From contig NZ_JAQZAJ010000002.1 of the NCBI RefSeq assembly GCF_028737195.1, positions 620,001 to 684,000 on the forward strand: a stretch of 64,000 nucleotides of DNA, given 5' to 3'. This DNA comes from Pseudovibrio exalbescens. Lineage in GTDB: Bacteria; Pseudomonadota; Alphaproteobacteria; Rhizobiales; Stappiaceae. Position numbers and translations under genes: made by a program. Positions 25,046 to 32,754 of the stretch are shown one piece after another; positions within the stretch are counted from its first letter, which is position 1, and every line of letters begins with the position of its first letter. The notes under the pieces were generated by a model that ran no database searches, was not told the origin of the DNA, and worked only from the letters and a program-made list of their open reading frames with translations.

Positions 25046-25912
25046 CTAAGCCTTCTTGCTTGCCTCAAAAGTGCTGCGAAGCCCCAGAGGGTCTTCACAA
25101 AGAATGCGTCCATGGGCTTGACCCAGCCAGTCAAGTCCAGCGCGAAGCCGTACCACGTCACCAATCACCACCAGTGCCGGCGGCTTGAGGTCGTGGGCGT
25201 CGGCATCTCGCTTGCAGTTAGCAAGGGTCGTCTCCAGAACCTGCTGTGTGTTCAGCGTGGCATTGCTGACCAAGGCCACAGGTTCGTCCGGGTGTCGACC
25301 GGCTGCTAGCAACTTCTGAGATATAGCCTGCAAGTGTTTCATCGCCATGTACATCACGATGACCGGAGAGCTTTTTGCAAGCGAGGTCCAGTCAATGGCG
25401 TCAGGGGTGAGCCCCGTCTGGTCGTGCCCAGTCAGGAATGTAACGGTTTGGTTCACATCCCGGTGGGTGGTTGGAATGCCTGCATAGGCCAAACCGCCAA
25501 CACCGGCGGTAATGCCAGGCACAATCCGAAACTGAATACCCGCCCCTACCAGCGTTAGGGCTTCCTCACCTCCACGACCAAACACAAATGGATCTCCGCC
25601 TTTAAGGCGCAAAACGCGTTTGCCTGCACGGGCAAGCTCGATCAGTCGCAAGGAAATGTCGCGCTGTTGGGGGGAGGGCTTGCCGCCGCGTTTCCCAGCG
25701 TACTCCGCCATGGTTCCCGGTCTTGCGAAGGAGAGAATGCGCTCGTCCACCAATGCGTCATATACGATGACGTCCGCATGCCTGAGCGCATGGAGCGCCA
25801 ACAGCGACAACAGGCCAGGATCACCCGGTCCAGCACCCGTGAGCCAAACAGTGCCATGCTGAAACTCTGGAAACTCGTAGCTGGGCAGGGGGAGCGGGGT
25901 CTCGCTGTTCAT
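25046..25912 (-). CDS. cobA: Uroporphyrinogen-III C-methyltransferase (SUMT)
   Basis: Methylates uroporphyrinogen III at C2 and C7 to give precorrin-2, the branch point to siroheme and B12. Signatures are V-W-L-T-G-A-G-P-G-D-P-G-L-L, Y-D-A-L-V near 50, L-R-L-K-G-G-D-P-F-V-F-G-R-G-G-E-E-A, and G-I-T-A-G-V-G-G-L-A-Y-A-G-I-P-x-T-H-R. The ATG at 25912 is chosen; a TTG at 25948 is in frame but no better. It lacks a CysG N-terminal dehydrogenase/ferrochelatase domain, so a separate precorrin-2 dehydrogenase must be elsewhere to feed CbiX with sirohydrochlorin. Confidence 0.93.
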   Translation of the reverse strand: MNSETPLPLPSYEFPEFQHGTVWLTGAGPGDPGLLSLLALHALRHADVIVYDALVDERILSFARPGTMAEYAGKRGGKPSPQQRDISLRLIELARAGKRVLRLKGGDPFVFGRGGEEALTLVGAGIQFRIVPGITAGVGGLAYAGIPTTHRDVNQTVTFLTGHDQTGLTPDAIDWTSLAKSSPVIVMYMAMKHLQAISQKLLAAGRHPDEPVALVSNATLNTQQVLETTLANCKRDADAHDLKPPALVVIGDVVRLRAGLDWLGQAHGRILCEDPLGLRSTFEASKKA

Positions 25913-25988
25913 GCGTGGAAGATTAGACCTTGCGTCACTTTTAGCCAACTAGCATAAACGCACAGACACCTGTTTTTCTAAGGGGAAG

Positions 25989-27092
25989 ATGGCAGAGCAC
26001 GGGCCCAAGACATTGCGGCGAGGATGGACAACCGGTGCCTGCGCGGCAGCAGCGGCTAAGTCGGCCTATCATGCTTTGCTCCATGGTGAGTTTCTGGATC
26101 CGGTGGTGATCACGCTGCCGCGGGGAGAAACGCCCGCTTTCCCTCTGGCAGAGGAAGCATTGCAACCCGATCAAGCCTCCTGCGGAATTGTCAAGGATGC
26201 GGGGGATGATCCCGATGTCACCCACGGGGCACTGGTGATTGCCAGTGTGCGCAAAGCCTCATTTGGCGCGGGCGTCAGTTTTAAAGCTGGCAAAGGGGTG
26301 GGCACCATCACCAAGCCGGGCCTGCCGCTCCCTCCGGGTGAACCTGCGATTAATCCAAAGCCAAGGCAGATTATCAGTGAGGCGCTTCAAGAGGTGGCCG
26401 CTGCGGCTGGCGTTTCGGCAGATGTGGAGGTGGAAATCTCCATTCCCGGCGGCGAGCTCTTGGCGGAAAAGACGCTCAATGGTCGCTTGGGGATTGTTGG
26501 TGGCCTCTCTGTCCTTGGCACGACGGGTATTGTGCGACCGTTCTCCTGCGCAGCGTGGATTGCCTCAATCCATCGTGGCGTGGATGTCGCTCGGGCCCAA
26601 GGCCTGACCCATGTTGCAGCCGCGACAGGTGCCACTTCAGAAAATGTTCTGCGTTCAATCTATCCTGCTTTGCCCGAAAGCGCTTATCTGGACATGGGAG
26701 ACTTTGCTGGCGGGCTGCTCAAGTATTTGCGCCATCATCCGGTGGAACGGCTCAGCCTTGCGGGCGGCGTTGCCAAGCTGACCAAGCTGGCCCAAGGCGC
26801 GCTTGATCTGCATTCTGCACGCAGTCAGGTGGATTTTCGAGCGCTGGCGCAGCTGATCGCTGCATCTGGGGCCTCTGCGGAGCTGGTGGCCCGGACGCAG
26901 GATGCCAACACGGTAAAGGAAGTCAGCGACTTTGCGCATCAAAATGGTGTTGAGTTAGGCGCTGTGATTGCGCGTCAGGCAAAGCGGGCGGTGCATCACG
27001 TTTTGCGCAGTGACCATGTGAGCGTGGAAGTCATTGTGGTGGACCGGGACGGCACTCGGTTGGGCTTTGCCGGTTGGGATGACGCTCCATGA
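25989..27092 (+). CDS. cbiD: Cobalt-precorrin-5B C1-methyltransferase CbiD
   Basis: SAM-dependent methylation at C1, a step specific to the oxygen-independent (cobalt-early) pathway. The 367-aa protein begins R-R-G-W-T-T-G-A-C-A-A-A-A-A-K-S-A-Y, the CbiD hallmark (T-T-G-x-C-A-x-A-A), followed by K-D-A-G-D-D-P-D-V-T-H-G and G-V-G-T-I-T-K-P-G-L; later come G-I-V-G-G-L-S-V-L-G-T-T-G-I-V and A-T-G-A-T-S-E. It diverges from cobA and overlaps cobK by 4 bases. Confidence 0.96.
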   Translation: MAEHGPKTLRRGWTTGACAAAAAKSAYHALLHGEFLDPVVITLPRGETPAFPLAEEALQPDQASCGIVKDAGDDPDVTHGALVIASVRKASFGAGVSFKAGKGVGTITKPGLPLPPGEPAINPKPRQIISEALQEVAAAAGVSADVEVEISIPGGELLAEKTLNGRLGIVGGLSVLGTTGIVRPFSCAAWIASIHRGVDVARAQGLTHVAAATGATSENVLRSIYPALPESAYLDMGDFAGGLLKYLRHHPVERLSLAGGVAKLTKLAQGALDLHSARSQVDFRALAQLIAASGASAELVARTQDANTVKEVSDFAHQNGVELGAVIARQAKRAVHHVLRSDHVSVEVIVVDRDGTRLGFAGWDDAP

Positions 27093-27841
27093 AGACTGGT
27101 AAAAACAGACTGCTCCTTCTTGCAGGCACCCGGGATGCCCGCGTGCTCGCCGAGAAACTGGCGGAGGTTGACGGTCTGGAGGTGATCGCTTCCTTGGCAG
27201 GCGTGACCAGCAAACCGAAGTCTTATGCGGTGCCCGTTCGGCGCGGCGGCTTTGGGGGAGCGGAAGGCCTTGCAGAGTTCCTACGGCTGGAGCAGATCAC
27301 CTGCATCGTTGATGCAACGCATCCATTTGCGCGGGTGATAAGCGCCAACGCGGTGAAGGCCGCCGATCTGGCGCAGGTTCCGCTGCTTCGGGTGAGGCGG
27401 CCTGCTTGGCAAAAGAAGCCCGGTGATGACTGGCGGTGCTTTGACCAGCTTGAAAAGGCCGTTGCAGCTCTGCCGCAGGCAGCGCGCGTTTTCGCGGCCA
27501 TCGGCCGGAAAGAGCTTCAGCTTCTTCAAGCGCGGCCGGACCTTTGGCTGCTCACGCGCATGGTTGAGGCACCAACCCAAGGCTCAATGCCGTTCACGGG
27601 GGAGACTGTTTTGGGGTATCCAAGCTGTTCGGTTCAGCAAGAGGCCGAGCTTCTAACGGCCTATGGCATTCAATGCCTTCTTGCCAAAAACAGCGGGGGC
27701 TCCGCAGCTTATGCCAAGATTGAAGCGGCGCGTAACGGCGGGCTGCCGGTCTACCTTGTAAACCAGCCCACTTTGCCACCAGTTGAGGAAGCGGCGAGCA
27801 CTTCCGAAGCGTTCAACTGGGTGATGCGGGTGTGTTCTTAA
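27089..27841 (+). CDS. cobK: Precorrin-6A / cobalt-precorrin-6A reductase
   Basis: NADPH-dependent reduction of the macrocycle. The 250-aa protein has L-L-A-G-T-R-D-A-R-V-L-A near the start, V-D-A-T-H-P-F-A at about 74-81, a later F-A-A-I-G-R-K-E-L segment and the C-terminal K-N-S-G-G-S-A-A-Y-A-K-I-E-A-A-R pattern of CobK/CbiJ. Overlaps cbiD by 4 bases. Its 3' end overlaps the 3' end of the convergent cytochrome b561 gene by 29 bases. Confidence 0.94.
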   Translation: MKTGKNRLLLLAGTRDARVLAEKLAEVDGLEVIASLAGVTSKPKSYAVPVRRGGFGGAEGLAEFLRLEQITCIVDATHPFARVISANAVKAADLAQVPLLRVRRPAWQKKPGDDWRCFDQLEKAVAALPQAARVFAAIGRKELQLLQARPDLWLLTRMVEAPTQGSMPFTGETVLGYPSCSVQQEAELLTAYGIQCLLAKNSGGSAAYAKIEAARNGGLPVYLVNQPTLPPVEEAASTSEAFNWVMRVCS

Positions 27842-28382
27842 CGGCACCAGTGCCAGTGGTCATGCGCTCAAATACGCCGTCTTTCAACACATACTTGTGG
27901 TAGAGCGCGCCTGCAATGTGCAGGACGATTGCAACGGACACCATGATGCCTAGTGCCGTGTGGAATGAGAACAAGATCTCCGCCAGAGCCTGATCCTTGG
28001 CCACAATTGGCGGCAGTATAAACAGATTGAACACCGATATCGGCGCACCGAACGCTGACGTGGCAACCCAGCCCAGCAGCGGACTGACAAGAAGCACCAT
28101 ATACAAAAACCATTGGGTGGCATGGGCAAGAGTACGCTGCCAGATCGCTATGGAGGAGGGAAGCGGCGGCGGAGGTACCTTGTATCGATAAAGCAGGCGC
28201 ATCGCGGTGATTACAAACAGCACAACACCCATGGAACGGTGGTAGTCGAACAAGGTGTTTTGCAGATTTCCCGGCCCAATGTTGATCATCACAATGCCCG
28301 CGGGCACCATGGTAAGCATACCCGCAGCAGTGATCCAATGAAACGCCCGTGCTGTAACAGAATAAACCTGTGGTGGCTGCAT
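27813..28382 (-). CDS. Cytochrome b561 family protein
   Basis: Inner-membrane di-heme electron carrier (189 aa, four transmembrane helices). Likely heme ligands are His in A-F-H-W-I-T (TM1), D-Y-H-R-S-M-G (TM2), F-H-T-A-L-G and L-H-I-A-G-A-L-Y-H (TM3-TM4). Such proteins oxidise ubiquinol and pass electrons to oxygen radicals or a periplasmic partner. The ATG at 28382 is chosen because caggggag precedes it by 4 bases; an in-frame start at 28460 has none. Confidence 0.9.
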   Translation of the reverse strand: MQPPQVYSVTARAFHWITAAGMLTMVPAGIVMINIGPGNLQNTLFDYHRSMGVVLFVITAMRLLYRYKVPPPPLPSSIAIWQRTLAHATQWFLYMVLLVSPLLGWVATSAFGAPISVFNLFILPPIVAKDQALAEILFSFHTALGIMVSVAIVLHIAGALYHKYVLKDGVFERMTTGTGAVKNTPASPS

Positions 28383-28453
28383 TTGGCTCCCCTGATATTG
28401 AGTGGCTACTGATCTACCGGGTTTATGAAACTCGACAGTAATTGCATGATCAT

Positions 28454-28468
28454 ATACCACTACGGTAT
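28454..28468. promoter_or_regulatory. 15-bp dyad in the divergent cytochrome b561 / RibD-like promoter region
   Basis: ATACC-actac-GGTAT is a perfect 5+5 dyad, with the palindrome atgatcat just to its left (28446-28453). It lies midway between two divergent start codons (28382 and 28517), a usual place for an operator. The binding protein is unknown. Confidence 0.35.
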
Positions 28469-28516
28469 CGTAACGTCATTGGACTTGTGTATTCAGGTTT
28501 ATCAAGGGAACGAGCG

Positions 28517-29302
28517 ATGAATATTGAACCGTCGGTGCCCAAGACAATCGCCGGCTTGATGAACTGCGCTGAATGGCAAGCTGTTCTTGATGCTTGGAAA
28601 CGCGGAGCCGCGCCCGACGCCGAAGGCTATGTGCAGGCATTCTCACCCTTGTGCGCACCTGAGAGACAAACTTTCGTTGGCCAGCTTGGTCAGTCAATAG
28701 ATGGCCGGATCGCCACAGCTACTGGCGACTCCTTTTACATCAACTGTCAGGAAGCGCTCGATCATCTACATTGCTTGCGGGCGCTGTGCGATGCCGTGGT
28801 TGTCGGCGTGGGCACCGTTGTTGCGGATAACCCGCAGCTCACGGTGCGCAGGGTGCCGGGTGATAGCGCAAGCCGTGTGATTATTGACCCAAACGGGCGC
28901 ATCCCAAAAGATGCCCGCCTTTTACACGATGAGGCCGCGCCAACAATTGTTCTAACCCGCGATCGCGTGACGCTGGACTTGCCAGCCCATGTGGAAGTGC
29001 GCCGCCTTCCAGAGGCAGATGATGGCCGCCTATGCTGTCATGCTATTGCGGAAGCTCTTTCCGACTTCAAGAGAATACTGATTGAGGGGGGCGCGTGCAC
29101 GGTGTCCAGGTTTATCGACTGCGGTTTGCTGGACCGTCTTCATGTGATGGTCGCGCCGCTTATCATTGGTGCCGGGCCAACGGGTATTCAGTTGCCCCCA
29201 CTTAACAAGTTGTCAGAGGCTCATCGGCCAATGGCTGCAATGCACCAGCTGGGGACGGATTGGCTGCTGGATTTGGATTTAAAGCAAGAGCTGCCTCACT
29301 AG
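28517..29302 (+). CDS. RibD C-terminal-domain reductase (no deaminase domain)
   Basis: Single-domain member (261 aa) of the RibD_C/dihydrofolate-reductase superfamily. After a roughly 50-aa N-terminal extension that is not a deaminase, the reductase core is nearly canonical: S-I-D-G-R-I-A-T-A-T-G-D-S, L-R-A-L-C-D-A-V-V-V-G-V-G-T-V-V-A-D-N-P-Q-L-T-V-R, R-V-I-I-D-P-N-G-R, I-L-I-E-G-G-A and the L-I-I-G-A-G-P-T-G end. In riboflavin synthesis this fold reduces the ribosyl side chain of a diaminopyrimidine. The start at 28517 has an aaggga site. Its stop overlaps that of the methyltransferase operon by 4 bases; the five genes may form one pathway. Confidence 0.85.
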   Translation: MNIEPSVPKTIAGLMNCAEWQAVLDAWKRGAAPDAEGYVQAFSPLCAPERQTFVGQLGQSIDGRIATATGDSFYINCQEALDHLHCLRALCDAVVVGVGTVVADNPQLTVRRVPGDSASRVIIDPNGRIPKDARLLHDEAAPTIVLTRDRVTLDLPAHVEVRRLPEADDGRLCCHAIAEALSDFKRILIEGGACTVSRFIDCGLLDRLHVMVAPLIIGAGPTGIQLPPLNKLSEAHRPMAAMHQLGTDWLLDLDLKQELPH

Positions 29303-30111
29303 TCACAAGGCAGTGCAACAAAATCCGTATGCCCAACGGTCACTTGCGCTGAGGAATTTTGGCTGAGAGACAGCCGTTCCTGTTTCCAGTCGTCTGCCAG
29401 CGCCTTTGGAATGCCAATCTCCACCGCCGCCTGTGCCCAGCCACGAATGAGGTCACGCAGCAAACTGCTGTATCTGTTGCCCAAAACCCAGTTAGAGGGG
29501 GCAGTGTGAACCTCATACCCAGCATCTCGGAAAACTTGGGCACACACTTGCGCAGCTGCGGGGCCCAATGCCAGACCAAATCCCTTGTCGGTCTTTTGAT
29601 GCATGTTCACCGCATCCATGATTACCCCATCGTGGCGATGTGGATGCGAAAAGGATACTTCGCCGTTGTAGGTGAGCGTTGCTAAAAAGGGCTGCCGCCC
29701 ATCTGCTACCGCCTTCACAAATCGCGTCACCCAATTGCGGCTCACCAGATCCAAAAATGCTGTCGTGACAATGCCGTGCGCGCCATCGAAATGCGCGAAA
29801 GAACGCTGAGCGCTGAGATCGGCCAACTGCGGCACGATTGTAATTTCGCTGGGTGTGTTCGGGGGGCGAATTTCATTGAGCAGATCTTGGTCGTGATCCA
29901 GCAGGGTCCAGTGCTGAGGCCCCTCCAACTTGTCGTAGAGTAACGCAAGATTAGCGCCGGTACCCGTTGCTATATCGACCAGTCGAACCGGTGAGCTTCC
30001 CTCTCGCACCCCTTCAAGGTAGTCCAGAAAGATCTTTTCAATCTTTGTGTCTCGTGCGGAGCGATCAGCTTCTCGTCTTAAATCCAGCCAATCGGCAGCA
30101 AAGGCTGTCAT
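29299..30111 (-). CDS. Class I SAM-dependent methyltransferase of a small tailoring cluster
   Basis: Rossmann-fold methyltransferase (270 aa). Motif I is V-D-I-A-T-G-T-G-A-N (about residues 44-53), followed by an acidic strand L-L-D-H-D-Q-D-L-L and a later F-D-G-A-H-G-I-V-T-T-A-F-L-D-L motif-IV-like block. The segment S-H-P-H-R-H-D near 160 is unusual and may form part of the substrate or metal site. Overlaps the glycosyltransferase gene by 4 bases, so the two are co-translated. The substrate is not known. Confidence 0.85.
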   Translation of the reverse strand: MTAFAADWLDLRREADRSARDTKIEKIFLDYLEGVREGSSPVRLVDIATGTGANLALLYDKLEGPQHWTLLDHDQDLLNEIRPPNTPSEITIVPQLADLSAQRSFAHFDGAHGIVTTAFLDLVSRNWVTRFVKAVADGRQPFLATLTYNGEVSFSHPHRHDGVIMDAVNMHQKTDKGFGLALGPAAAQVCAQVFRDAGYEVHTAPSNWVLGNRYSSLLRDLIRGWAQAAVEIGIPKALADDWKQERLSLSQNSSAQVTVGHTDFVALPCD

Positions 30112-31181
30112 AAAAGCGCCTCCAGCGTGTTAGAGAACAATGCGCCCTGCGTTGGCCACGTGGGTAGATTGCGACCGGCCTCCGCCGAGTATTTTGCAGT
30201 AACCTTGCGCGTAGACGGGTCGTTTATCATAAGAGACAGAGCTTGACCAAAGCTTTCCACGTCAGCTTCTTTGCAAAACAACGCTGCTTTTTCTGGAACT
30301 GTATCTCGAACAGCCCCGCGACCACTCGCGATGATAGGAAGGCCGGTCATCAACGCTTCAGCGAATGCCATGCCATATCCCTCGTAGTAACTGGCAAGTG
30401 CAAACACATCAGCATGCGCGTATATCTGGGCAAGGGCAGTTTCTGATACGGCGCCATGCAATGTAACGCGTTTCTCCAGCCCCTCCCTTTCGATTATCTG
30501 TTTGAGTTGCGCTGCGTAGGCAAGATCGCAACGCGTATCGCCGACCAAATCCAAATGCCATTTCAGCTCCTTGAGCTGTGCAAGCGCGCAGACAAGAACA
30601 TCCTGCCCCTTTCTCGGGATGATGGAGCCAACGCTGAGTATGCGAACCACATCAGTGCCGTGCTGCTCTGCGCCCGTCGGCGCAACGTCGAGGAGGCGCT
30701 CGGTTCCGGGCAAAATGGACCGCATGAGCGCAGCGGGCAGGTCAAACTCTTCGCGGAGCTGCACCAGTGTTGCCGGGCTGGTGGTAATGATCCTGCTCAC
30801 ATATTGAAGCGCCTCACGTTCGCGCTGGAAGAAAGCTGCCGAAACATCTTCAGACAGCCCATCCTCTTTGAACAAAGGGTGATGCACCAGTGCGACAAGT
30901 TTCAGACGGTCTTTTTGCTCTTTTGCGACTTCTGGCAGGACGCCGAACGCCAACCCGTCACAAACAACAAGCTCGCCATCAGGAAAGGCGCGAAATTGCG
31001 CTTGGGCATCCAGTCTGGCAATGCCGCCACACAGTGGGAACTCGTCCGAAAGGCTCACCACGTCCACTGTCCAGCCAAGCTGTCTCAGCTCGCTGATGAT
31101 ACGTCGATCATAACGATATCCGCCGGTAGGGCGCTCCAGATTGCCGGGTATGACGAAGCTTAGCCTGCGATTTTTACTCAT
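30108..31181 (-). CDS. GT4-type glycosyltransferase of the tailoring cluster
   Basis: GT-B-fold transferase (357 aa). The C-terminal domain shows the classic retaining GT4 features: S-V-G-S-I-I-P-R-K-G-Q-D-V-L (about residues 187-200), an A-D-V-F-A-L-A-S-Y-Y-E-G-Y-G-M-A-F-A-E-A stretch containing the E-x7-E nucleotide-sugar motif, and G-L-P-I-I-A-S-G. The N-terminus has G-G-Y-R-Y-D-R-R, typical of the acceptor side in this family. It overlaps both neighbours in the operon (4 bases with the methyltransferase, 8 with the PTPS-like gene), so a small-molecule acceptor made by the cluster is plausible. Confidence 0.88.
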   Translation of the reverse strand: MSKNRRLSFVIPGNLERPTGGYRYDRRIISELRQLGWTVDVVSLSDEFPLCGGIARLDAQAQFRAFPDGELVVCDGLAFGVLPEVAKEQKDRLKLVALVHHPLFKEDGLSEDVSAAFFQREREALQYVSRIITTSPATLVQLREEFDLPAALMRSILPGTERLLDVAPTGAEQHGTDVVRILSVGSIIPRKGQDVLVCALAQLKELKWHLDLVGDTRCDLAYAAQLKQIIEREGLEKRVTLHGAVSETALAQIYAHADVFALASYYEGYGMAFAEALMTGLPIIASGRGAVRDTVPEKAALFCKEADVESFGQALSLMINDPSTRKVTAKYSAEAGRNLPTWPTQGALFSNTLEALL

Positions 31182-31596
31182 TATGCACTTCGGAAGCGGT
31201 TAGCGGAGCTTCGAAGCTGGCGCTTGCCACATCAGATTCTGTTAGGGTGACACGGATACGGTCAAGCTCTTCCGGGCCGCGCGCCAGCTTGTGCAAGTAG
31301 ACTGCATCACAAACGCGCTGGAAAATGTAGCCGCACATGTATTCGGTTGTTGTGACAAGTCCTTGAAACTGCGGCAAGTCATCAAGATTTTGGTAGTTGA
31401 TTGGCTCCAGAACGCTATCCAGAACTTCCATTGCGCGCCCCATGTCGACCACGAGCCCGTTTTCATCTAGCTTTTCGGCGAAAAAGGACACCGAAACACC
31501 ATAGGTGGCGCCGTGAAGCCCTTGCGCTTTTCCAAAGACCTCTCGCGGCAAACTGTGCGCGATCATGATGCGGTTCTTCACTTCAACTGAATACAT
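31174..31596 (-). CDS. 6-pyruvoyl-tetrahydropterin synthase / QueD-like protein with altered active site
   Basis: A 140-aa T-fold protein. The start at 31596 follows caggaga. Alignment by eye to E. coli QueD keeps the Zn ligand H14 (A-H-S-L-P), H28 in L-H-G and the catalytic Glu in T-L-T-E-S-D, but three key positions differ: the catalytic Cys is A24, the third Zn ligand His is A30 (L-H-G-A-T-Y instead of L-H-G-H-x-Y), and the catalytic His of L-D-H is Y68 (I-N-Y-Q-N-L). It therefore should not do normal QueD or PTPS chemistry. It may catalyse a retro-aldol-like or isomerase step, or bind a pterin. Co-transcribed with GT4, methyltransferase and dehydrogenase genes. Confidence 0.85.
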   Translation of the reverse strand: MYSVEVKNRIMIAHSLPREVFGKAQGLHGATYGVSVSFFAEKLDENGLVVDMGRAMEVLDSVLEPINYQNLDDLPQFQGLVTTTEYMCGYIFQRVCDAVYLHKLARGPEELDRIRVTLTESDVASASFEAPLTASEVHNE

Positions 31597-31616
31597 GGCG
31601 TGTGTCTCCTGCGGGC

Positions 31617-32573
31617 TCAGTAGGAAAGGGGTTGGCAAAGGCCGGATTGCTTCCCTGTAAAAATCTCGGGAAGCGCTTCTGCGGCTTGTTTGAAAGGAAT
31701 TGCGCGCGCCAACAAGCAATCCAAAGCAGGATCGCGCAGTAGGCGCAGAGCGGCCTCCAGACGTTGGCGGTGTGTGTGGCTTTGCCGCATCGAGGGCGCG
31801 ACGGTGCCAACTTGAGAACTGATCAGCTGCAACCGCTTGGAATGAAACCCGCCGCCAAGGCCGATGCCAACTTGGCGGTTGCCGTACCAGGAAACTTCAA
31901 TCACTCGCCCTTCATGGCGGGCAAGGGCAAAGGCTGTGTCGAGGCCCTCTGGTGTCGCGCTGCAATGAAAGACAATATCAAATTCGGTCGCAGGGGGCGG
32001 CGTCTGCGAAAACGTGCACCCAAGCTGTTCTGCAATCTCACGTCGATTCGGCTGAGGGTCGATCAAGGTTACGTCCACTTCAGGAATGCGCGCACACAGG
32101 TAACCAATCAGGCAGCCGAGGGTACCGGCGCCGACCACGCAAACACGATGGGCTGGCAAAACGCCCCCATCCCAAATGGCATTTAACGCGGTTTCCATGT
32201 TCGCAGCCAAAATGGCACGCTGCGGATCAAGCCCATTGGGCAGCTCCACGAGATCTTTCGGGTCAATGTTGAAGGCATCTTGATGCGGATGAAGCGCGAA
32301 GCAGAGCCGGTCGTCTGTTTCGCGGCGCACCACGGTGCTGTAGCCATACTTGACCGGGAACGGAAACTCCCCGTGTTGATGGGGTGCCCGCATCCTAAAA
32401 AATTCGGAGGGTGGAACAGCGCCAGAGAACACCAAAGCTTCTGTGCCGCGGCTTATGCCACTAAAAAGTGTCATGACGCGCACTTCAGGTTCCTTTGGTT
32501 TAGAGAGAAATTCCTCCCTAATCTCAATTGTTTGCGGTGCCGTATACCAAAGAGCTTGCGCTGTCGTTGCCAT
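31617..32573 (-). CDS. Medium-chain dehydrogenase/reductase-like protein of the tailoring cluster
   Basis: A 318-aa MDR-superfamily oxidoreductase. The nucleotide-binding fold is seen at V-C-V-V-G-A-G-T-L-G-C-L-I-G (about residues 143-156), followed by V-T-L-I-D-P-Q as the end of the second strand. The catalytic domain starts with S-G-I-S-R-G-T-E, as in the zinc-free or single-zinc MDRs of tailoring pathways, where the usual Cys ligand of S-G-I-C/S-H position is Ser here. The usual structural-zinc cysteine quartet is absent. First gene of the four-gene minus operon. Confidence 0.82.
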   Translation of the reverse strand: MATTAQALWYTAPQTIEIREEFLSKPKEPEVRVMTLFSGISRGTEALVFSGAVPPSEFFRMRAPHQHGEFPFPVKYGYSTVVRRETDDRLCFALHPHQDAFNIDPKDLVELPNGLDPQRAILAANMETALNAIWDGGVLPAHRVCVVGAGTLGCLIGYLCARIPEVDVTLIDPQPNRREIAEQLGCTFSQTPPPATEFDIVFHCSATPEGLDTAFALARHEGRVIEVSWYGNRQVGIGLGGGFHSKRLQLISSQVGTVAPSMRQSHTHRQRLEAALRLLRDPALDCLLARAIPFKQAAEALPEIFTGKQSGLCQPLSY

Positions 32574-32754
32574 GAACGCACTTTCTGTGCCATTGGTTTT
32601 TCAAAAATATACCCTAGAGAAACCTAAGAAAGCCAAACTATAGAAACATCATATAAGATCGACATCTCCAATAAACAGGGAATCGTCGGTCGAATAAAGA
32701 CCTAACACAGCAGATGGAGTTTTCTCTCCCGCTCTCAATCGAGGAAGTTTGACT

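Noticed and set aside
24797-25309. Plus-strand frame over the cobB/cobA junction
   Set aside because: It runs antisense to two certain genes and shows no domain.
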